A DNA stretch of 11,698 nucleotides from UBA2329 sp964577215 (GTDB taxonomy: Bacteria; Bacteroidota; Bacteroidia; Chitinophagales; Saprospiraceae), in NCBI GenBank assembly GCA_964577215.1, contig CAZNYK010000127.1, forward strand, positions 1-11,698, given 5' to 3'. The translations under genes and the position numbers were made by a program. Below the pieces are notes generated by a model, which was not told the DNA's origin, did not search any database, and saw nothing but the letters and a program-made list of their open reading frames with translations. This document shows positions 1 to 6,035 of the stretch, in pieces. The first letter of the stretch is position 1. Each line of letters starts with the position of its first letter.

Positions 1-99
1 AGGTGGGAGGAGAAGTTTATCCCGACATTGTCGGGAAGTCCCACCTTCGGTACGATGTTTCAAGTACCCGTTCTACGACGGCTCTAAAGTTGTAGAACG
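1..99. other. Three-hairpin structured element upstream of tRNA-Leu
   Basis: Three inverted repeats lie back to back. The outer arms 1-8 and 39-46 match over 8 bp and enclose a near-perfect palindrome (20-27 with 29-36). A second stem pairs 49-53 with 64-68 (GGTAC/GTACC, 10-base loop). A third, 11-bp stem pairs 69-79 with 89-99, with one G-U pair in RNA and a 9-base loop. The pairings are read directly from the sequence. None is followed by a T-run, so these do not look like ordinary intrinsic terminators. Dense adjacent hairpins in a non-coding gap resemble REP/MITE-type intergenic repeats or a processed structured RNA, but this window holds only one copy. The left end may extend beyond the window. 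Confidence 0.5.
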
Positions 100-112
100 A
101 GTATTCTGCCCT

Positions 113-196
113 GCCGAAGTGGCGAAACTGGCAGACGCGCACGTTTCAGGGGCGTGTTCCCGCAAGGGAGTGCGGGTTCGACCCCCGCCTTCGGCA
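113..196 (+). tRNA. tRNA-Leu (anticodon CAG)
   Basis: This is a class II tRNA with all arms visible. The acceptor stem pairs 113-119 (GCCGAAG) with 189-195 (CTTCGGC), and A196 is the discriminator, the base typical of leucine tRNAs. The D-arm stem is GCG/CGC. The anticodon stem CACGT/GCGTG holds the seven-base loop TTCAGGG, with anticodon CAG at 147-149, which reads the leucine codon CTG. The long variable arm has a TCCC/GGGA stem with a GCAA loop. The T-arm is GCGGG-TTCGACC-CCCGC. CCA is not encoded and must be added after transcription. No TAnnTTTG box is visible in the bases just upstream, so the tRNA may be processed from a longer transcript. Confidence 0.97.
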
Positions 197-200
197 CTGA

Positions 201-228
201 GCCTCCGGATGATTCCGGGGGCTTTTTT
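201..228 (+). terminator. Intrinsic terminator after tRNA-Leu
   Basis: An 8-bp stem (201-208 with 215-222, one G-U pair) closes a 6-base loop and is followed directly by six T residues (223-228). It starts 5 bases after the tRNA and fits a rho-independent terminator for the tRNA transcript. The last two T residues are also part of the stop codon of the convergent gene. In the opposite direction the hairpin has no T-run, so it looks one-directional. Confidence 0.85.
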
Positions 229-1657
229 ATTTCCCATCGTCCAATTCTTCGATTTTCTCCTGCAGCCAGTTCAGGCTGGCTACATTGCCGGTTGCAGAAA
301 TTTCTTCTTTGAGTTTTTGAATGGCGTTGCTATCGCCGGGCATGATCTTGGTGAGCTTTTTGGTGAATTTAATCAGGTTCTTGTAGTTTTCCTTTCTGTC
401 TTTTGGAATATTATTCTGCCGGTTGATATAAGTCCGGAAACTGTCAAAAAGTGAATACAATGGTTCGTATTCATCTGTTTCATAGTATGTTGTGAGTAGC
501 ATCGTTTTTGAGTTTAGGTTGTATGATACATCCTCGTATTCCACATTGCGCAGTTGTTCAATGACTTTATCGTATTTTTTTTGGTAGAAATATAACTGCG
601 CCAAATTGAACGTCACCGCATTATCCCTGTATATTTCAGGTATTTTGTGATTGAAATTGAGGATGAAGTTCTCCACCCAGTCATAGCGGCCCAGGCGGAG
701 GGCGATAACTACGATATTCCTGAAGTCCCAGGGAGACAGCTCGTCGTTGAGAAATATGATCTCCTTGTCGACCAACTGATTGTAGAGAAAGAAAAGCTCA
801 TTCAAGAAGTCCTGGTTGCCGTGATTGATCTGGCGGATGCAATAGTTGATGGCAGAATAATATATGGTAACTGCTTCGTCCTTGGGAAAAACGAGGCCGA
901 ATTGGTCGAGCAACTCTTTAAGTTTGTAGTAGTGCTCAAACTTGTCCTGTTCGCTCACCGTGAGAAACACCTGGAAGTAAACGGCCACGGCAGGCGTATT
1001 TTGGTAATCGGGATGATTGTTCAGGTAATCAACAATTTCGTCGATGAGCTTCACTTTGTATTCCTGGGAAACGAAGTGTTGCTGCGTAAGCACAGAAGCG
1101 TAGATACGCAGTTTCTCTGCCAGGTAAAAAGCATCTAAATTGTTGGCGATCTCCTCCAGGTTGGTGCGTTCTCCCCTCTTGGTCTCAAATTCCATCATAT
1201 GGTAATAGTTCAACTCTATAAGATACTGCTTGAGATGGAATTGTGCATGCCGGTGGGGTTGCTCCAGCGACAGCCGCCGGGCGGTTTTCATGGTGCTGTT
1301 GTAAAGTTTTTCCATCTTTTTGCGACCCACGGCCTGGATGAGGTCGGCGGCCTGCCGCACGGAGTCCGCGTCGTAAATTTGCTGGCAAAGAAACCCCTCC
1401 GCCAGCTTCAGCAAGTCTGAATAATATTTGCGGAAGCGAACGTCGTCATAGGGCTGGGGCAGGCCCAACAATGCCCACACGTTTTCCTTTTCAAACAGCT
1501 TGTTTTTCGGGGAGTTGAGGTCTGTAATCAACAACTCAAACAGATCTATAAGTGTCTGGTTCTTATTAAAGTATGGAGACTGCAAATACTTGCGCAGCCG
1601 GTTCTGCTCATATTTGTCAAAATGTTCTAAAATTGAGTACAATTTGGTGTTGCGCAT
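227..1657 (-). CDS. Conserved-looking hypothetical protein, all-helical, possible TPR-like repeats
   Basis: This is a 476-residue protein with no signal peptide or membrane segment, so it is probably cytoplasmic. The sequence is rich in Leu, Tyr, Asn, Lys and Glu and reads as amphipathic helices throughout. The second half contains helix pairs resembling degenerate TPR units, for example around residues 340-390 (a NLAQLYFYQKKYDKVIEQL segment). No catalytic motif is recognised and I cannot assign a function. The ATG at 1657 is preceded by an A-rich leader (nine A residues, minus strand) and not a Shine-Dalgarno sequence, which is usual in Bacteroidota. The stop codon TAA (229-227) lies in the T-run of the tRNA terminator. 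The gene is visibly richer in A+T than its neighbours. Proteins of this general look occur as hypothetical proteins in Saprospiria, but that is a recollection and not a search result. Confidence 0.85.
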   Translation of the reverse strand: MRNTKLYSILEHFDKYEQNRLRKYLQSPYFNKNQTLIDLFELLITDLNSPKNKLFEKENVWALLGLPQPYDDVRFRKYYSDLLKLAEGFLCQQIYDADSVRQAADLIQAVGRKKMEKLYNSTMKTARRLSLEQPHRHAQFHLKQYLIELNYYHMMEFETKRGERTNLEEIANNLDAFYLAEKLRIYASVLTQQHFVSQEYKVKLIDEIVDYLNNHPDYQNTPAVAVYFQVFLTVSEQDKFEHYYKLKELLDQFGLVFPKDEAVTIYYSAINYCIRQINHGNQDFLNELFFLYNQLVDKEIIFLNDELSPWDFRNIVVIALRLGRYDWVENFILNFNHKIPEIYRDNAVTFNLAQLYFYQKKYDKVIEQLRNVEYEDVSYNLNSKTMLLTTYYETDEYEPLYSLFDSFRTYINRQNNIPKDRKENYKNLIKFTKKLTKIMPGDSNAIQKLKEEISATGNVASLNWLQEKIEELDDGK

Positions 1658-1683
1658 TTGGATTTTTTTTTACTAACTTGCAC

Positions 1684-1691
1684 CAAATTTA
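1684..1691 (-). promoter_or_regulatory. Candidate Bacteroidota -7 box for the helical protein gene
   Basis: Read on the minus strand, this is TAAATTTG, an exact match to the Bacteroidota primary sigma factor -7 consensus TAnnTTTG. It lies 26 bases before the ATG at 1657, which would give a short leader containing the A9 tract. No TTG is seen at the expected -33 distance, so the call rests on one box and position. Confidence 0.45.
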
Positions 1692-1743
1692 GCGCATACT
1701 TGAGAAAACGTCTTTAACAAGCAATGAAGAAAATCCACGAACC

Positions 1744-4233
1744 ATGAATGTGTCTTTACAAAAGATTCTTTACCAGCTACTTATGCTAGCTGTGCCCTTG
1801 TGGGTGCAAGGGCAGACAAGCATACTGCTCGAAACCTTCGAAAATACGCCGGTGGAGTACACCTTTGTGTCTTCGCCGATGTCGCCCGGCACTTTGATTG
1901 CTCCCGCAAACGGTGTGCATCAACTCACTGCTACGGGCGAACTCAACACCTACAGGCTGACCTACACCCCCAATGATGGCTTTATGGGTCAGGACTTTAT
2001 CCGCGTCAACCGCTGGACATGCCCCATTATTTCGCAATGCTACCAATACCTGGATTTTTACATTACCGTGGTACCGGCCATCGTAAAGGCCAGGCAAGAC
2101 AATGCGGCCACCTTAAGCGACGCTTCCGTTTCCGTAAACGTATTAGCAAACGACTACAGCAGCCGCGGCGTGCTTGTCCTCAACAGCATTTCTTCCGTCA
2201 ATAACGGTTCCGCAACTTTCACTCCGGGAAGCCCGAACATCCAATTCACCCCGGCCCCCGGGTTCGAAGGGGTGGCTTTCCTCAATTACATCGTTTGCGA
2301 CGACGAGAACAACTGCGCCAACGGCAATGTGAGCATCCACGTCAAAGGAGCCAACCCACCGGCATCGGATACCGTATGCGTTTTTACTCACAAAAATACG
2401 CCGCAGGTCATCCTCATCCCGCCGGCTTTTGATCTCGTTACCGGGCCGGCCAACGGCTCTTTCGGCGACACGGACGGCGACCTGCCCCAGTACACGCCGA
2501 ACAACAATTTTACCGGTTTAGATTACATCTACTTTTCTGATGGCGCCCGGCAGATCGTGGCATGCATCAATGTGCTCAACACTAATTTCAATCAATTTGC
2601 CAAAGACGACGTAGCCTACACCACCCCAGGCGTAGCCGTGGAATTCAACGTCCTGGAAAATGACGCATTCGGCACTGCTGCCATTCAGTTCAACATCGTC
2701 AAACAACCAGATCACGGCACCCTGATCGTCGGCCCGGCAAACGGCATGGTAACATACATCCCCGATGCAGGCTTCAGCGGCACCGACAACTTCCGATACT
2801 CCTCCCGGCGCCCGTTCGGGGCTTCCAACCTGGAGACCGCCACGGCAAGAGTGTTTGTCAGTAACTTCGAACCGGCTTCGGCCACCTACTACATGAACAC
2901 GCCCAAGGTCACTCCTTTGGTCATCGGCAATAATGTTCCTGTTCCCAATTTCCAATTTGTCGTCACAGACCAAGCCGACCTGGGCCAGGTGGTCCTGCTT
3001 CCGGGAGAGGTGGATACGGTCATCTACGGTCGCCAGATCAAGGGATATAACATGGTGCTTTATGTGCCCAATGATGATGTGGCCCAAGGTGAAGATGAAT
3101 TTGAAATCGCGTATTGCGTATCCGGCAACAACGGGGGATGCTCATTCATGCGCACCATAAAGATCGAAATCGACATTCTCGATATCGGTGAAGGCGATGG
3201 CCCGATGTGCTTTGCCGACTGCATCTGGGCCGGGGACACCAACTTCGACGGCGTCGTGGATATGAGCGACCTGCTGCCCATCGGCTTGTTTATGGGCGAA
3301 GCAGGATTGCCCCGCTTCGACAACAACCCCATGCTTTGGTATGGCAAATACGGCGACAACTGGGAAAACCCGTTTGCCGAATTCAATGTGGACCTCAAAC
3401 ACCTGGATGCGGATGGAAACGGATACGTCTCAGCCCTCGATACGATTGCCATCCACAACTTTTTCGGACGAACCCACGGCATTACCACGGCGCATACGCC
3501 GCTTTCGGAATACACCATCAACCTCAGCGGCGATATTTTTGCCGGCCCCGGCGATTTGGTGGAACTGAAAATGATCCTCGGTACGCCCAGTAAACCTGCC
3601 TTGAATATGTACGGGTTCACTTTCCCGTTTGAATACAATCCAAGCATATTTGTACCCAATAGCGTGCAGATCGACTATGGCCACAGCGGATGGCTGGCAT
3701 ATAATTCTCCTATCCTGTTCATGAACCGCAATGACTTCGAAGGTCGAATGGAATCCGGTTTTACCCGAACCACCGGCATCGCAGCAAGCGGACACGGAGA
3801 AATCGGAACCGTGCGTTTCATTATCGTGGATGATATCACCGGTATCCGCATGGGGGGAGATGAGCTTTCTGTTGAAGTTGGGGGCGGCATGTCAACCGTC
3901 ATGAACGGCTATGGACAAACATCGGGCGTGGAAATTGAAAAAGCGAATATCACTATCCGCTTCGAACACCCGGAACAACCGCTCGACGAGGCCTTGCTCA
4001 AAATCTGGCCCAATCCCACCGGCGATTTCCTGAATGTCCATCTCAACGGCGGCAAGGAATTTGAACGGATAGCCGTTTATAACCTCATGGGGCAGATGGT
4101 TTACAACTCCGGCAGCATGAATGCCCGCAACGCACAGATCGGCGTGGGTCAATTGCCCGGCGGCATCTACGTGCTCAGCGTTCAGACGCCGGAAGGTCTC
4201 ATCAACAAAAAATTTGAAGTGATAAAAAGATAA
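1744..4233 (+). CDS. Secreted multidomain protein: Ig/cadherin-like, dockerin-like, cohesin-like, T9SS type A sorting domain
   Basis: This 829-residue protein is predicted to be exported by Sec and then T9SS to the surface or medium. A signal peptide covers residues 1 to about 23 (cleavage near VQG-Q). Ig/cadherin-like beta modules follow; the clearest start near residues 115 and 286, each with a VLxND motif and a later YTP/FTP-xxxFxGxDxF-type strand. A CxxxC (C489, C493) precedes two calcium-loop motifs: D498-x-N500-x-D502-G...D509 and D555-x-D557-x-N559-G...D566. This is a dockerin-like pair separated by a Trp-rich insert. Residues about 589-740 form a beta-rich domain resembling cohesins. 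The C-terminal 80 residues (from about 749) are a type A sorting domain, with KIWPNPTGDFLNV, the VYNLMGQMV strand and LPGGIYVLSVQ. I see no catalytic domain, so an adhesive or scaffold role is inferred. The ATG at 1744 is chosen because the signal peptide starts there. Confidence 0.9.
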   Translation: MNVSLQKILYQLLMLAVPLWVQGQTSILLETFENTPVEYTFVSSPMSPGTLIAPANGVHQLTATGELNTYRLTYTPNDGFMGQDFIRVNRWTCPIISQCYQYLDFYITVVPAIVKARQDNAATLSDASVSVNVLANDYSSRGVLVLNSISSVNNGSATFTPGSPNIQFTPAPGFEGVAFLNYIVCDDENNCANGNVSIHVKGANPPASDTVCVFTHKNTPQVILIPPAFDLVTGPANGSFGDTDGDLPQYTPNNNFTGLDYIYFSDGARQIVACINVLNTNFNQFAKDDVAYTTPGVAVEFNVLENDAFGTAAIQFNIVKQPDHGTLIVGPANGMVTYIPDAGFSGTDNFRYSSRRPFGASNLETATARVFVSNFEPASATYYMNTPKVTPLVIGNNVPVPNFQFVVTDQADLGQVVLLPGEVDTVIYGRQIKGYNMVLYVPNDDVAQGEDEFEIAYCVSGNNGGCSFMRTIKIEIDILDIGEGDGPMCFADCIWAGDTNFDGVVDMSDLLPIGLFMGEAGLPRFDNNPMLWYGKYGDNWENPFAEFNVDLKHLDADGNGYVSALDTIAIHNFFGRTHGITTAHTPLSEYTINLSGDIFAGPGDLVELKMILGTPSKPALNMYGFTFPFEYNPSIFVPNSVQIDYGHSGWLAYNSPILFMNRNDFEGRMESGFTRTTGIAASGHGEIGTVRFIIVDDITGIRMGGDELSVEVGGGMSTVMNGYGQTSGVEIEKANITIRFEHPEQPLDEALLKIWPNPTGDFLNVHLNGGKEFERIAVYNLMGQMVYNSGSMNARNAQIGVGQLPGGIYVLSVQTPEGLINKKFEVIKR

Positions 4234-4241
4234 TTGCTACC

Positions 4242-4299
4242 TAATATACGTGTTTTCACACTATATTAGCGCTTGGAATCGTTAAACGATTAAACCAAG
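4242..4299 (+). other. Two imperfect hairpins in the 3' untranslated region
   Basis: Just after the stop codon, 4242-4248 pairs with 4262-4268 (TAATATA/TATATTA), supported by an inner GTG/CAC. Next, 4272-4282 pairs with 4286-4299 (CTTGG plus AATCGT against ACGATT plus CCAAG, with a three-A bulge). Neither is followed directly by a T-run. They may stabilise the 3' end of the mRNA; this is inference. Confidence 0.35.
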
Positions 4300-4358
4300 A
4301 GACGCAACATAAGGATTTTCTTTTTTTTCATATTCGTGGAATTATAATCATTGCTAGT

Positions 4359-4392
4359 AAGTCGCACACGTTTTGTGCGACTTCTTTTTTTT
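4359..4392 (+). terminator. Strong intrinsic terminator after the type A T9SS protein
   Basis: A perfect 10-bp stem (AAGTCGCACA at 4359-4368 with TGTGCGACTT at 4374-4383) has a five-base loop and is followed by C and eight T residues (4385-4392). It lies about 125 bases past the stop codon at 4233. The distal T residues are shared with the stop codon of the convergent glycosyltransferase gene. Read on the minus strand there is no T-run, so it mainly protects that gene from read-through. Confidence 0.88.
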
Positions 4393-5851
4393 ATTCAATT
4401 CTCAACAAACGGCAAGGCCCCCAATCTATCTCCACTGCCACTTTGTGCCGGGATCGCACCCTTTCTTCTTTTTCGGCACTGCACACCATTATATATATAT
4501 CCGGTTCGAAGCCCTGCTCAGGGTAGTACACCGATACCGATATGTCATAACCGCGGTGGTCGTTCAGCAGCTTAGCCGTATAGCCCACCTGCCCGTTGTA
4601 TTCGTGGCAATAGACCATATACTTTTTCAAGTCCGGCCTCTCCTTTTGCAAGTAGCGCATAAACGGCTGATAACGTTCATCGTCGGAGGCAGGGCCGGCT
4701 TGCGCAATATCCTGCAAACCCCGGTAATAAGTAAAGCCGAGCGCCAGCCCCGTCACAGCCGCGATGAGGGCCCGGCCCCAAAGCCTGTCCTCAGCCCGAA
4801 ACAATTCTACTACGGCGCTGCCCGCCATCAAGGCAGCAATGGGATACAAAGGCGCATCGTACCACGAAAGCTTGGTGGTGGAGCAGGTTATCATGACAAA
4901 GTGCGCAATAAAGGCGAGCCATAGCAAAAGCCCGAAAGCCCTGAACGGCTGAGACTTCGCCCTGATCGTAAGATACAAATGCAGCGGCAACAGCAGGAAC
5001 CATGGGAAAAAGCGGCGGCTGAAGAACTCGGTGATGTAATAGTTCCAGGCGAGTTGATGCCCATCCTGTATCTTGAGATAGCGCCCCAGCACCGTATCCG
5101 ATTCAAACTCCCAAAAGCCCGGAAACGCAGTCTCCATGCGCAAATAGTACAAGCCGATGCTGCCTGCTGCCAACCCTGCCGCAACCCATGTGAAAGGATC
5201 GCGCAAGAAAGCCGGCAAGCGGCCACTGAACATTAAAAACAAAAGGAATGCAGGGCAAAGTGCAAAAGCAAAAAAGCTCTTGGTGAGAAAACCGGCAAAC
5301 AGGGTCAGACCGAGCAATGCCAGGTACATGCGCCGGGTGCGGCGACTCTCAGCCTGTTGGGCAAAAAAACAGAAAAACAGCCCCGCCGTCATCCAGAATA
5401 TCAATATGGCGTCGTGGTCGCCGGTACGCGCCACGTGATCCCGCAGGAATCCCGGCGAAGCTACCAGTATCAGCCCGGCAAGAGCCCCGCTGTAAGTATG
5501 GCGCACCGCCCTGCCGGTCATTACAAAGACCAAGGCCAGCAGCAGTACCGAAAAAAGGGCAGCCGGCAGGCGCAGTGCCCATTCCGAATAGCCGAAGGTT
5601 TTGTACGACAGCGCCTGGAACCAGGTGCCCAGCGGGGGCTTGAGATTGCGGTAAAAGGTAATGCCGGGGAAGTGATCAAAATTGGCCAAATATCCGCCGT
5701 TCTCAGCCATGTAGTAGGCCCGCATGGCGTAGAGCGATTCGTCCCAGGCGCGCAGGGGCGCTTCCCCAAGCTTGTAGAACAAGGGGAAAACCGCAATGCC
5801 GAAACATGCGATAATTATAATGAGCCGTAGTGTGTAGTCTTGTCGATGCAT
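4391..5851 (-). CDS. GT39/ArnT-like polyprenyl-phosphate-sugar glycosyltransferase, integral membrane
   Basis: This 486-residue inner-membrane protein is of the PMT/ArnT GT-C superfamily (GT39/GT83-like). It would transfer a sugar from a polyprenyl-phosphate donor to a lipid, glycan or protein acceptor on the periplasmic side. Residues 8-28 form the first membrane segment. It is followed by the periplasmic-loop hallmark WDESLYA (D37-E38, the presumed catalytic acid pair), KPPLG at 71-75, RLPA at 94-97 and RTGDHD at 142-147. About ten further hydrophobic segments run to about residue 380, and a soluble tail of about 90 residues follows. The length is somewhat below the roughly 550 residues usual for ArnT. 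An in-frame TTG at 5854 lies directly before ATG 5851; the ATG is the more likely start. The acceptor is unknown. A role in decorating surface glycans or T9SS products is possible but unsupported by linkage, since the neighbours are transcribed separately. Confidence 0.9.
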   Translation of the reverse strand: MHRQDYTLRLIIIIACFGIAVFPLFYKLGEAPLRAWDESLYAMRAYYMAENGGYLANFDHFPGITFYRNLKPPLGTWFQALSYKTFGYSEWALRLPAALFSVLLLALVFVMTGRAVRHTYSGALAGLILVASPGFLRDHVARTGDHDAILIFWMTAGLFFCFFAQQAESRRTRRMYLALLGLTLFAGFLTKSFFAFALCPAFLLFLMFSGRLPAFLRDPFTWVAAGLAAGSIGLYYLRMETAFPGFWEFESDTVLGRYLKIQDGHQLAWNYYITEFFSRRFFPWFLLLPLHLYLTIRAKSQPFRAFGLLLWLAFIAHFVMITCSTTKLSWYDAPLYPIAALMAGSAVVELFRAEDRLWGRALIAAVTGLALGFTYYRGLQDIAQAGPASDDERYQPFMRYLQKERPDLKKYMVYCHEYNGQVGYTAKLLNDHRGYDISVSVYYPEQGFEPDIYIMVCSAEKEERVRSRHKVAVEIDWGPCRLLRIE

Positions 5852-6035
5852 CAATTCCGGGTTGCCGCCATGAAATTACGCAAAACCCGAAAACTAAACG
5901 GTATTATTGCAGCGTTATACATGGCGCTTAGGCGCCCCTTCGAGCAACTATCCAACTCCTTTCTCGCTATGCCCGGGCGAATGACGCCCCGGTATTACCC
6001 GGAATATTTCTACTTTTGAACAAACTTCGTTGCTC
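5852..6035. other. Divergent intergenic region
   Basis: This gap separates the glycosyltransferase gene (minus) from the SprB-repeat gene (plus) and should carry the promoters of both. It contains a small hairpin (5923-5927 with 5932-5936), a GC-rich imperfect inverted repeat around 5973-5992, and a TACTTTTG box at 6011-6018. A 49-codon open frame (5870-6019, plus) also fits in the gap; it is discussed as a finding and not called as a gene. No convincing minus-strand promoter for the glycosyltransferase was identified; the nearest match is TAGTTTTC on the minus strand. Confidence 0.5.
6011..6018 (+). promoter_or_regulatory. Candidate Bacteroidota -7 box for the SprB-repeat gene
   Basis: TACTTTTG matches the TAnnTTTG consensus exactly. 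It ends 17 bases before ATG 6036, so transcription would start only about ten bases before the start codon and the mRNA would be nearly leaderless. No clear -33 TTG is seen at the expected distance. Confidence 0.45.

Noticed and set aside
113..228. tRNA-Leu as an integration site of a genomic island
   Set aside because: There is no integrase gene and I noticed no repeated copy of the tRNA 3' end in the window; the adjacent terminator is intact.
647..1138. 163-codon open frame on the plus strand
   Set aside because: It is antisense to the helical protein gene and has no recognisable domain or promoter; it is a shadow frame.
2518..3087. 189-codon minus-strand frame, and the similar one at 3060-3659
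   Set aside because: Both are antisense to the type A T9SS protein, whose domains continue unbroken across both regions.
5357..5830. 157-codon plus-strand frame opposite the glycosyltransferase
   Set aside because: The minus-strand protein has conserved GT39 motifs through exactly this stretch; the plus frame is rich in Arg, Gln, Gly and Pro without any motif.
5852..5854. TTG start for the glycosyltransferase (and likewise TTG 6030 for the SprB-repeat protein)
   Set aside because: An ATG follows within one or two codons in each case and gives a normal N-terminus.
5923..5936. GGCGC-TTAG-GCGCC hairpin as a terminator
   Set aside because: The stem is only 5 bp and no T-run follows on either strand; it also lies in a divergent region where no terminator is needed.
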